Shown piece by piece: positions 9,742 through 17,448 of a stretch of 64,000 nt of DNA (the first letter of the stretch is position 1; each line of letters starts with the position of its first letter). The notes beneath the pieces are model-generated. The model saw nothing but the letters and a program-made list of their open reading frames with translations, was not told where the DNA came from and made no database searches. Both the position numbers and the translations under genes were made by a program. This stretch comes from Hwanghaeella grinnelliae (lineage in GTDB: Bacteria > Pseudomonadota > Alphaproteobacteria > UBA8366 > Aestuariispiraceae): NCBI RefSeq assembly GCF_004005845.1, contig NZ_SADE01000001.1, positions 1,860,001-1,924,000 on the forward strand. The letters are read 5' to 3'.

Positions 9742-10137
9742 GATAAGTTAATGGGCGGATTTTATTGTATATTTTAACGCCAATTGGGTGATCGTGGCGT
9801 ATTGATGGCCGGGGATATTGTTCTTGGTGGGAGAGCGGGAGGGTTCGATTATGTGCGCAAATCTAGCCCCAAAAACAGACGTAGCGGAGGTTGTGCCTCC
9901 GCTACGTCATGGTGTCGTCGTTTCTTCGAATGCTGTCCCCCGGTATTCCGGGTGGATCGCATTTCACTCTACTCTCCAGGTTTCCCCCCAATGAACTTGG
10001 GCCAACGTCTTCATGCGTCTTTGTTGATTGGAGTGTACGGAGATAGGCGTGTTTGTCACGTATTTTTTGCAGCATTCTGCGGATTCGGCACGAAAAATGA
10101 TAGTGTGCTGCAAAATAAATGAGCAATCTTTTCCGCT
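9742..10137. other. 396-base non-coding stretch with strong hairpin
   Basis: No convincing gene was found. The open frame at 9784-10122 is cysteine- and arginine-rich, has no family resemblance and no ribosome binding site. The stretch is AT-rich at its start (9761-9778), GC-rich in the middle, and holds a perfect inverted repeat at 9878-9908 and smaller stems (CCCGG/CCGGG near 9938-9952, CCCAA/TTGGG near 9987-10001). It could hold a small RNA or simply the leader of the next gene. Confidence 0.5.
9878..9908. other. perfect 13-bp hairpin, 5-base loop
   Basis: GACGTAGCGGAGG (9878-9890) and CCTCCGCTACGTC (9896-9908) are exact reverse complements around the loop TTGTG. No T-run follows on either strand, so it is not a standard Rho-independent terminator. 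It may be part of a structured RNA or a protein-binding palindrome. Confidence 0.7.
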
Positions 10138-10728
10138 ATGAAATGGATATTCCCTATTCCTATGATTGAAACGAATTGTCGCAGGTCCTTGGTTATCAAG
10201 CTGTTTCGCCGACGTCGCGAATTACGGCTGGTTTTGATCGGCCTTATGCTGCAATGCAGCATCTTTTTTGGCGGGATGGAGGCACTTGCGCAGTCAGATA
10301 CGGGCGACGGGGCGAATCCTTTCACTAATTCGGGTGAAGTAGCGAATCCTCGCGCGCCGCGTAAGTCGTCCGGGGTCACGATTCAACTGACGAAGCGGCA
10401 ATGCCGCCATGTCGTCGTCAGCCATGAAGCCTCAGCCGATGTTGCTTACAAGCCCGGTGTCGATGTGCGCGGCAACCCAGTGGCGCCGGCGGACCTTGCC
10501 AGTGGTTTCGAATGGATTACGCCGGACACCATAGAGTTCGGCCTGGCCTTCAACCCACTTGGGAATACGGGATTGGACCCGGATGACTTCGCGAATACCA
10601 GCGCCAATGTCGGTCATATCAAATACGATATCCTGTCGGGCAATCTAACCTTGAACGGAAGGCCGATCGCTGATCCTCTGCGCGCGATTATAGAGGCGCA
10701 ATGTCGCGCGGCGGGGTTCTTGGATTGA
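10138..10728 (+). CDS. exported protein of unknown function
   Basis: 196 residues with a positively charged N-region (RRRR near 24-27), a hydrophobic stretch (about 31-46) and a signal-peptidase-like site near EALAQ|SDT (about residue 52), so it is probably periplasmic. The mature part begins with a low-complexity Asn/Gly segment, then TIQLTKRQCRHVV, YKPGVDVRGNPVAPADL and a short beta-rich domain. Two cysteines (in KRQCRH and EAQCRAAG) could form a disulfide. I do not recognise a named family. The ATG at 10138 lacks a clear ribosome binding site; an ATG at 10162 is an alternative. The stop overlaps the start of the next gene (TGATG), which suggests coupling with the acetyltransferase. Confidence 0.7.
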   Translation: MKWIFPIPMIETNCRRSLVIKLFRRRRELRLVLIGLMLQCSIFFGGMEALAQSDTGDGANPFTNSGEVANPRAPRKSSGVTIQLTKRQCRHVVVSHEASADVAYKPGVDVRGNPVAPADLASGFEWITPDTIEFGLAFNPLGNTGLDPDDFANTSANVGHIKYDILSGNLTLNGRPIADPLRAIIEAQCRAAGFLD

Positions 10729-11219
10729 TGACGGAAAAGTTCGTGATACGGGATATGCGGTTGGAAGATCGGCCCGCGGTGGAAAGGTTCATGGCGGGGC
10801 TCAACGACTTCGAGATGAAGCTCAGCCCCGACCGCTCACCCGGTGCGGAGATAGCGGAAGCGCATGTGGATTTCCTCTTGGGCGAGGTGGCCCGCCTGGA
10901 TGGGTTCACCCTGATCGCCGAGGTGGACGGACAGGCCGCTGGCTTCTTGCTCGGCTATGTCGACTCCCTGGGCGAAGGCGATATTCATCTTCGGCCTGAA
11001 TTCAGGCAAAGCGGACATATCAGCGACGTCTTCGTCGATCCGATCTATCGCCGACGAGGTCTTACCCGCGCGATGCTGGATGAGGCCGAACGACGGTTCA
11101 AAGCAAAAGGCTTGGCGTGGATGGACCTAAGTTTCGTCGATGCGAACGACGGCGCGGAAATGACCTACCGTGCGGCCGGGTTTTCGCCTTTTGAGAGGAT
11201 ATTCGTCAAACCTCTTTAA
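10728..11219 (+). CDS. GNAT-family N-acetyltransferase
   Basis: 163-residue protein with the GNAT fold: an N-terminal strand-helix (FVIRDMRLEDRPAVERFM), a central strand with TLIAEVDGQAAGFLLGYVD, and the acetyl-CoA pyrophosphate-binding segment VDPIYRRRGLTRAMLDEAE (about 104-122; R/QxxGxG-like motif RRRGL), ending in YRAAGFSPFERIFVK. It likely transfers an acetyl group to an amine; the substrate cannot be told. The start at 10728 overlaps the stop of the exported-protein gene (TGATG). An earlier in-frame start at 10701 would overlap more and lacks support. Confidence 0.85.
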   Translation: MTEKFVIRDMRLEDRPAVERFMAGLNDFEMKLSPDRSPGAEIAEAHVDFLLGEVARLDGFTLIAEVDGQAAGFLLGYVDSLGEGDIHLRPEFRQSGHISDVFVDPIYRRRGLTRAMLDEAERRFKAKGLAWMDLSFVDANDGAEMTYRAAGFSPFERIFVKPL

Positions 11220-11227
11220 AGGATGAA

Positions 11228-11257
11228 AAGCCTGTGTCTTCCATCGATCACAGGCTT
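11228..11257. terminator. hairpin after the acetyltransferase gene
   Basis: AAGCCTGTG (11228-11236) pairs exactly with CACAGGCTT (11249-11257) across a 12-base loop, 9 bases after the stop at 11219. No T-tract follows, so termination is possible but not certain. It separates the accessory block from proS. Confidence 0.4.
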
Positions 11258-11372
11258 GCGAATGATGGACACGACTGCCCGGTTTCCCTAAAGTCCGCGC
11301 AATTCTGAAACAGTCCCCGCACCGTAAACAGTTGTGCAACCGGCACGCGACGGTGCCCGATAGAGGTCAGCC

Positions 11373-12716
11373 ATGCGTCTTTCCCCCGCCGTTCGGGTTT
11401 CCCGCTATTTTATGCCCACCATGCGGCATGATCCTTCCGAGGCGCAAATCGTCTCGCATCGCTTGATGCTGCGCGCCGGCATGATCCGCCAGGAAAGCGC
11501 GGGGATCTACAGCTGGCTGCCGCTGGGCTTCCGCGTGCTGAAGAAGATCGAACAGATCGTTCGAGAGGAACAGGACCGTATCGGCGCCCATGAAATCCTG
11601 ATGCCGACCATTCAATCAGCCGACCTGTGGAAGAAATCGGGCCGGTATGACGATTACGGCAAGGAAATGCTGCGTATCGAAGACCGGCACGAACGGGAGA
11701 TGCTGTACGGTCCCACCAATGAGGAGATGATTACCAGCATCTTTGGGGACCATGCGAAAAGCTATAAGAACGTGCCCCTGATGATGTATCACATTCAGTG
11801 GAAGTTCCGTGACGAGATCCGGCCCCGGTTCGGGATCATGCGCGGCCGGGAATTTCTGATGAAGGACGGATACTCCTTCGATCTGGATGCGGAATCCGGC
11901 CGCAAATCGTACAATAAGCAGTTCCTGGCCTATCTGCGGACCTATGCGCGGATGGGGTTGAAGGCCATTCCGATGGCGGCCGACACGGGGCCCATCGGGG
12001 GTGATTTGAGCCACGAGTTCATCATCCTCGCGGAAACAGGCGAAAGCGAAGTCTTTTGCGATAAAGCCTTGCTGGAATTCGATCTGACCAAGACGGCAAT
12101 CGACATGGACGATGCCGACGCGGTGCAGGCCATGGTCGACAAGGTGACCGGACCTTATGCCGCGACCGACGAACAGCATGATCAGACCGCCTTCGAGGCG
12201 GAAGTCCCGGAAGACCGGCGCGTGACGGCCCGCGGGATCGAGGTCGGCCATATCTTCTTCTTCGGCGACAAGTATTCGAAACCTTTCGACGCCAAGCTGA
12301 CGACGGCGGATGGCGAGCAGGTGCTGGTTCAATCCGGGTCCTACGGCGTCGGCGTGTCCCGCCTGTTGGGCGGCATCATCGAAGCGAGCCATGACGAAAG
12401 CGGCATCATCTGGCCGGAATCGGTGGCGCCCTTCAAAGTCGCGCTGATCAATCTGCGCCAGGGCGATGAGGGCTGCGACGGGGTTTGCGAAGACCTGTAC
12501 GCGAAGTTCCAGGAAGCGGGCGTGGAAGTCATCTACGACGACCGAGACGACCGCGCCGGGGTGAAATTCTCGGACATGGATCTGATCGGCGTTCCCTGGC
12601 AGGTGATCGTCGGGCCGAAAGGCGTGAAGGGCGGTTTCGTCGAATTGAAGAACCGCAAGACCGGCGACCGCGAGGAACTCCCCGCCGACGCGGCGCTTGC
12701 GAAGCTGGCGGAGTAG
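11373..12716 (+). CDS. proS: prolyl-tRNA synthetase, short form
   Basis: Class II aminoacyl-tRNA synthetase that charges tRNA-Pro. At 447 residues it is the compact alphaproteobacterial form, which lacks the large editing insertion (INS) found between motifs 2 and 3 in E. coli-type ProRS. Visible are TNEEM (115-119), motif 2 [10 protein letters not shown] (145-154) with [10 protein letters not shown] (161-170), and motif 3 [16 protein letters not shown] (about 323-338), then an anticodon-binding domain from about 350. Editing of Ala-tRNA-Pro would then fall to a separate YbaK/ProX-type protein (family knowledge; none is in this window). lolC follows only 5 bases later. Confidence 0.97.
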   Translation: MRLSPAVRVSRYFMPTMRHDPSEAQIVSHRLMLRAGMIRQESAGIYSWLPLGFRVLKKIEQIVREEQDRIGAHEILMPTIQSADLWKKSGRYDDYGKEMLRIEDRHEREMLYGPTNEEMITSIFGDHAKSYKNVPLMMYHIQWKFRDEIRPRFGIMRGREFLMKDGYSFDLDAESGRKSYNKQFLAYLRTYARMGLKAIPMAADTGPIGGDLSHEFIILAETGESEVFCDKALLEFDLTKTAIDMDDADAVQAMVDKVTGPYAATDEQHDQTAFEAEVPEDRRVTARGIEVGHIFFFGDKYSKPFDAKLTTADGEQVLVQSGSYGVGVSRLLGGIIEASHDESGIIWPESVAPFKVALINLRQGDEGCDGVCEDLYAKFQEAGVEVIYDDRDDRAGVKFSDMDLIGVPWQVIVGPKGVKGGFVELKNRKTGDREELPADAALAKLAE

Positions 12717-12721
12717 GGCAT

Positions 12722-13969
12722 TTGTTCGCACCCGTCGAACGGTTGGTCGCGTTCCGCTATCTGCGGGCCCGGCGCCAGGAAGGGTTCATTTCGGTCATCG
12801 CGTGGTTCTCGCTGGTCGGGATCGGCTTGGGCGTCGCCACGCTGATCATCGTTATGGCGGTGATGAACGGCTTCCGGCACGAATTGTTGAGCCGCGTTCT
12901 GGGCCTCAACGGCCATATCAGCGTTACCGCCTATCGGTCGGAAGCGATTACCGAATTCGACTTCCTGGCCGATGCGATCCGGAAGATCGACGGCGTGGTC
13001 GAGGTGACCCCGCTTGTCGAGGGGCAAGTGATGGCCAGCGCGAATAATCTTGCCTCCGGCGCGGTCGTTCGCGGTGTGCGGCGTGAAGATTTCCTGGGAC
13101 GGGACCTTCTGCGCAACGCGATCAAGCAAGGGTCGTTGGATGGTTTCGACGAGGGACGCGGCGTTCTGATCGGCGGCCGAATGGCGGCCAGAATGGGGCT
13201 TGGCGTCGGTGACAGGATCACATTGATCTCGCCCAAGGGGTCGCCGTCGGCCTTCGGAACCGTGCCGCGCATGAAGACTTATTCGGTGGCGGGGATCTTC
13301 AATGTCGGCATGTATGAATACGACAACACCTACATTTACATGCCGCTCGCCCAGGCGCAGCTCTATTTCCGCTACCCGAACGCGGTCAGCGGCTTCGAAG
13401 TCATGGTGGAGGATGCCGACGGGGCGCTAGAGCTTCGGCGCGATGTCGCCGCGGAAGTCGGCAGCAAGGCCCAGGTGCTCGACTGGCAACGGGTGAATTC
13501 AAGCTTCTTCACGGCCCTGCAGGTCGAACGCAATGTGATGTTCCTGATCCTGACGCTGATAATCATGGTGGCCGCGTTCAACATCATTTCCAGCCAGATC
13601 ATGCTGGTGAACGACAAGGCCAAGGGCATTGCCATCCTGCGCACCATGGGCGCCAGTCGGTCGATGTTGCTGCGCATCTTTTTCATGACCGGCAGTTCCG
13701 TCGGCGTGATCGGCACGGCGGCAGGGGCGGCGTTGGGCATATCCTTCGCGCTTAATATCGAGACCATCCGGCAATGGATCCAGGCGCTTTCCGGCACCGA
13801 TCTTTTCAGCGCGGAGATCTATTTCCTGTCGCAATTGCCGGCGCGGATCGATTCCGGGGAGACGATCTCCGTCGTGGTCATCGCGCTTACGCTCAGTTTC
13901 CTGGCCTCGATCTATCCGGCCTGGCGGGCGGCGCGGCTCGATCCGGTGGAAGTGCTGCGCTATGAGTGA
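12722..13969 (+). CDS. lolC: lipoprotein-releasing ABC transporter permease
   Basis: Inner-membrane permease of the Lol system, which extracts outer-membrane lipoproteins from the inner membrane and hands them to LolA. From a TTG at 12722 it is 415 residues and begins [18 protein letters not shown], matching the family N-terminus; GAGTAGGG lies just upstream. The open frame continues far upstream inside proS, but that part is out of frame with proS and not like LolC. The first helix is at about 24-46 ([16 protein letters not shown]), then a large periplasmic MacB-like domain (about 50-260) and three C-terminal helices. In alphaproteobacteria one LolC/E-type permease often replaces the LolC-LolE pair. 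It overlaps lolD by 8 bases. Confidence 0.93.
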   Translation: MFAPVERLVAFRYLRARRQEGFISVIAWFSLVGIGLGVATLIIVMAVMNGFRHELLSRVLGLNGHISVTAYRSEAITEFDFLADAIRKIDGVVEVTPLVEGQVMASANNLASGAVVRGVRREDFLGRDLLRNAIKQGSLDGFDEGRGVLIGGRMAARMGLGVGDRITLISPKGSPSAFGTVPRMKTYSVAGIFNVGMYEYDNTYIYMPLAQAQLYFRYPNAVSGFEVMVEDADGALELRRDVAAEVGSKAQVLDWQRVNSSFFTALQVERNVMFLILTLIIMVAAFNIISSQIMLVNDKAKGIAILRTMGASRSMLLRIFFMTGSSVGVIGTAAGAALGISFALNIETIRQWIQALSGTDLFSAEIYFLSQLPARIDSGETISVVVIALTLSFLASIYPAWRAARLDPVEVLRYE

Positions 13970-14642
13970 CGCCGTTCTCTCTCTTCAGGCGGTCGACCGG
14001 GTCTATACCGGTATCGGCCAGCCGCTGCAGGTGCTGAAAGCGGCCTCGCTCGATATTCGCCCGGGTGAACTGGTCGGCATGGTCGCGCCCAGTGGGGCCG
14101 GCAAATCGACCCTGCTGCACATTGCCGGTCTGCTCGAATACCCCGATGGCGGGGACGTCCTGGTCGGTGGCCAATCCTGCGCCGCCATGGACGATAACGG
14201 ACGCACCGGGGCACGCCGCGACAGCCTGGGCTTCATCTATCAGTTCCATCACCTGCTGCCGGAATTCACGGCGCAGGAGAATGTGGCCCTGCCGCAGATG
14301 CTGGCCGGCCGGTCCAAGCGGCAAGCCAATGACAAGGCCGCGCAGCTGCTGGATTCGGTTGGGTTGAAAGAACGCATGAAGCATCGCCCGGCGCGCCTGT
14401 CCGGCGGCGAACAACAGCGCGTTGCGATCGCGCGCGCCATTGCCAACGACCCGCTCGTCCTGCTGGCAGACGAGCCGACCGGCAATCTCGATCCCGGCAC
14501 CTCGGCCGTCGTCTTCGACATGCTGCTGGGCCTCGTCCGCGACCGCGGCATGTCGGCGCTCATCGCCACCCACAACCCGGAACTCGCCAAACGCATGGAC
14601 CGGGTGGTGACGTTGAAAGACGGCGGGTTGGTGTCCGTCTAG
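13962..14642 (+). CDS. lolD: lipoprotein-releasing ABC transporter ATP-binding protein
   Basis: ATPase of the Lol lipoprotein export complex, on the cytoplasmic face of the inner membrane. The 226 residues show Walker [10 protein letters not shown] (42-50), the Q-loop region [18 protein letters not shown] (about 91-108, with the Phe-His-Leu-rich LolD motif), ABC signature LSGGEQQ (146-152), Walker B LLADEP (167-172) with catalytic Glu171, and an H-loop histidine in ATHNPELA. The start ATG overlaps the end of lolC, showing translational coupling. Six bases after its stop lies the stop of a convergent minus-strand gene. Confidence 0.95.
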   Translation: MSDAVLSLQAVDRVYTGIGQPLQVLKAASLDIRPGELVGMVAPSGAGKSTLLHIAGLLEYPDGGDVLVGGQSCAAMDDNGRTGARRDSLGFIYQFHHLLPEFTAQENVALPQMLAGRSKRQANDKAAQLLDSVGLKERMKHRPARLSGGEQQRVAIARAIANDPLVLLADEPTGNLDPGTSAVVFDMLLGLVRDRGMSALIATHNPELAKRMDRVVTLKDGGLVSV

Positions 14643-14648
14643 TGGTCC

Positions 14649-17252
14649 TTAGTCATTGTGTCGGAGATGGACGAGATCATCAATATGGTCATCCATGTTG
14701 TTACCGTTCTTCCGTAGGAAGGTCACGAGCACCTGCCGGGAGTTAGGGGTGAGATGCAAGGAATCAGCTGCTGTGGCATCATCTTCAAGAGTCTTCACTT
14801 TCAGAAGTGCGGCTTTCGAGGGATCGGTTAGGACCTGTCGATAAAGGACAGGCCACCGTTCCTCAAAGGCCGCCCACTTGCCGACGACCCTAGGAGGGAT
14901 GCCAGCTTTGTCGGTTTCCTCAAGTTTCAACAAGCCACGGCGATTTAAGACGACCAGCAGCATCTGAATGCGGTTTAAGACGCGCTTTATGGTTCTCGGG
15001 CGAGGTTGGATGTAGTCAAGAGCTTCTTCTCGCGCCATTCGATATGCCATTGAGTCGGAGGCAAGTTGTATGTCTTTCCGCAGTTCGACAATTTCTGACA
15101 ATTCATCTTGAGTAATGGTAGCGGTATCTGCTTTGGGTGAGTTTTGACCTGATACTGTTAGTTCTTTGTCCAAGTCGTATAGATTCCGACGTCTAATTCG
15201 TCTCCAAACAAATATGTAGATTCCGTAGGCGGAGACTATGCCGAACGCAATTGGAAGAAGTATGCCATTGGTTAAGAGTGCATAGATCCCCAGTGTTTCC
15301 AAATCGCCAGAAAGAAATAGCCCCCAAATGGCTTGAACGCCGATCACCAAAACAAAAAGTGAAAAACCGCCCAGGACAGCCCAACCTATGAACCTCAGGA
15401 ATTGGTCGTTGCCATACTTTCCAAACAACTTGTTTCGGAATGTTTCCTTCGCATTTTCGGAACTCACCGATGCAGTTGAATCGGAGGCTGGCCCATTTAT
15501 TTCTGGATTCGCTCCAAATAACGCGCGCCGCGCAACTTCTCGCCTGATTGGTGGCAGGTGAAATTCAAGCTGAACAAGCTTCCGCATGAACTCGTGCCCA
15601 AAACCTGGATCTGGCTCAGAGCCGACTTTATAGCGGTCATTCAGCACCAGCCTTTTTGCACGGGCAAGTTTTTCATACTTGACCTCCACGCATTGGCAGA
15701 GCACTTCCAAATCGGTCATGATAACGACCACGACTGGTGGAAAAGTCAGCAGTTGATTTATAGTCTCTAATAGGTCAACGGCTCGAGGGGGACGGCAACG
15801 TTCCAAGTCATCGACGAAGATGACGAACTTTCGGCCCATAGGTGTTACTTCCTCGATCAACCGTTGCAATTCGTTGCGCGCAAGGTCCAGCGAGCCGTGT
15901 TGGGCTCCAATAGAACTATGCTGGACATATTCTGAAACGGCGGGCCGCGCTGCTAGCCAACGATGCAAGCACTCCCACAATGAGCCAATCACTGCGGACG
16001 CGAAAATCGTAAAAAGGACCATAGATACTGGACCAAGCGAGATAGTAGTTTCGCCATTCTCTGGGGAACTGGTGTTATCGGTAGGACTCGTGAACTGATT
16101 TTGGAACCACTTAAGGATTTCCTCAATTTGTGCGGGGAACGCAAGGAAGCAGAACCCAAAAAAGGCAATAAGGACCGCAATCAATATGCTACGCCTTTTC
16201 CAACGCGCGCGGGTCGCAGCCTTAGGGGATAGAAAGCTGTCCCTGAGGGGACGTTTCATTCTGCTTAGCCAAGTGCGCGCTTGATCTGCCTCTCGCGCGA
16301 CCGAGGCAATAAGCGCGCCAGGCAAACGCTCTGCATCGTCGTGGAGCCAAGCATTGAAGTAGAGAGTTTGGTGCGGAAGAACATCATGCCCTGCCTGTTC
16401 GTCCAACCGCTTCTTGACCAAGTTCGCGACCGAAGTCTTTCCAACACCCCAGGGAGCGTCGATAGCTATCAATAGAGGCTCATTGACCTTCTCGTTCCGG
16501 ATTACGGCGGCAATTGCATCGGCATAGTCGCTATAGCCGTACAGGTCCTCCTCATCGCCTTTAATTGGGCGATCGCCTGTCGGCTCGGCGTGAAAACTGG
16601 GAATAGCTGTGGCTGTCGGCCTACCGACCTCAGGGCTCCCTGTTGATACTGATTCCGCTTTTAAGTGATGCTCCCGAAATGGACTTTCTTCGAAATCCGA
16701 CCGAACCAATTGGGCCAAAGAGAAGGCTCTTACTTTGTCTGCCAATTCGATAGTACTTCTTGACGGCAAATTGTTCGGAACCGCTACCGTTACTTGAAAC
16801 CGTCGTTCGCTGGTGCTGACGCGAGATTTTGCCAATGCCTCAAGGATGGCTGTGCAGCTTTCCATAGGGGAGAATTGTGCTTCACCAGTACCGAGTAGCG
16901 GGATCCAGACATCTATGGGGCTATTGGTAGAGTCTGCTGAGTGGTTCAGGTCAAATGCGTCGAGGCCCCCGGAAATGTTTTGGGTAAACCAGTCGGGAAT
17001 TCCAGTTTGTCCGAATGAAAGTATTGTGACGATGAAAACTAAGGATCGAGTCGATCCTGTTTCAGGTTCGTGACTTTGAAGAATCCCATAACCACGCTTC
17101 AGATCTAAGGTTTCAGAAAGGTCCGGCTCTTCACCGAGGCTCCTCAGGATATGAGAAGATAGCAGCCCTGGTGTTCCGTTCATGTCTACGGGAATGAGAA
17201 TAGCGTCGCCAGAAGGTGTTTCTGATCTTGTGATATTGAGTTCTTCAATCAT
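14649..17252 (-). CDS. KAP-family P-loop NTPase, membrane-anchored, with macrodomain-like N-terminus
   Basis: From the ATG at 17252 it has 867 residues. Seen in order: residues 1-180, a domain with GDAILIPVD (about 15-23) and VWIPLLGTGE (about 115-124) that resembles a divergent macrodomain (inference); Walker A DAPWGVGKTS (265-274); two hydrophobic helices (about 353-372 and 405-430); Walker B FVIFVDDLERCRPP (476-489) typical of KAP NTPases; QLEFHLPPIRREV (about 561-573); two more helices (about 620-648 and 653-685); and PRPRTIKRVLNRI (about 751-763), the KAP sensor-like segment. KAP proteins include PifA, which excludes phage T7 (known). The gene is AT-richer than its neighbours (26 G+C in the 60 bases 15181-15240) and splits the common lolD-dnaE order, so it was probably acquired. 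No ribosome binding site is evident; its exact role is unknown. Confidence 0.85.
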   Translation of the reverse strand: MIEELNITRSETPSGDAILIPVDMNGTPGLLSSHILRSLGEEPDLSETLDLKRGYGILQSHEPETGSTRSLVFIVTILSFGQTGIPDWFTQNISGGLDAFDLNHSADSTNSPIDVWIPLLGTGEAQFSPMESCTAILEALAKSRVSTSERRFQVTVAVPNNLPSRSTIELADKVRAFSLAQLVRSDFEESPFREHHLKAESVSTGSPEVGRPTATAIPSFHAEPTGDRPIKGDEEDLYGYSDYADAIAAVIRNEKVNEPLLIAIDAPWGVGKTSVANLVKKRLDEQAGHDVLPHQTLYFNAWLHDDAERLPGALIASVAREADQARTWLSRMKRPLRDSFLSPKAATRARWKRRSILIAVLIAFFGFCFLAFPAQIEEILKWFQNQFTSPTDNTSSPENGETTISLGPVSMVLFTIFASAVIGSLWECLHRWLAARPAVSEYVQHSSIGAQHGSLDLARNELQRLIEEVTPMGRKFVIFVDDLERCRPPRAVDLLETINQLLTFPPVVVVIMTDLEVLCQCVEVKYEKLARAKRLVLNDRYKVGSEPDPGFGHEFMRKLVQLEFHLPPIRREVARRALFGANPEINGPASDSTASVSSENAKETFRNKLFGKYGNDQFLRFIGWAVLGGFSLFVLVIGVQAIWGLFLSGDLETLGIYALLTNGILLPIAFGIVSAYGIYIFVWRRIRRRNLYDLDKELTVSGQNSPKADTATITQDELSEIVELRKDIQLASDSMAYRMAREEALDYIQPRPRTIKRVLNRIQMLLVVLNRRGLLKLEETDKAGIPPRVVGKWAAFEERWPVLYRQVLTDPSKAALLKVKTLEDDATAADSLHLTPNSRQVLVTFLRKNGNNMDDHIDDLVHLRHND

Positions 17253-17364
17253 GCTCAATAATACGACATTAACGGGAAAATGATCCAGAATAGTCTTGCA
17301 GTGGGATCGTAATTCAAGATCTGATTTCGGATGGAAGCGGCCTGACCCTCAGGTGTTGGTCTAG

Positions 17365-17373
17365 TTATCCACA
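17365..17373 (+). promoter_or_regulatory. consensus DnaA box upstream of dnaE
   Basis: TTATCCACA at 17365-17373 is an exact match to the DnaA-box consensus. It lies 76 bases before the dnaE start, in the spacer between dnaE and the divergent KAP gene. A single box could let DnaA-ATP adjust transcription of dnaE or the KAP gene; whether it is bound is not known. Confidence 0.5.
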
Positions 17374-17448
17374 GAAAATTCCGGTTGTACCCGGGTTGCA
17401 CAGGCGGACCGGATTGGCAGGGGAATAGGACTCTGCCAGCTTAAGATC

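Noticed and set aside
9784-10122. 112-codon open frame between tag and the exported-protein gene
   Set aside because: No ribosome binding site, low-complexity Arg/Cys/Ser composition, and it spans the 13-bp hairpin. It reads like non-coding sequence.
14643-17448. Direct repeats or attachment sites flanking the KAP gene
   Set aside because: I compared the sequence around 14643-14660 with 17253-17350 by eye and saw no matching repeats, integrase or tRNA. The mode of insertion stays unknown.
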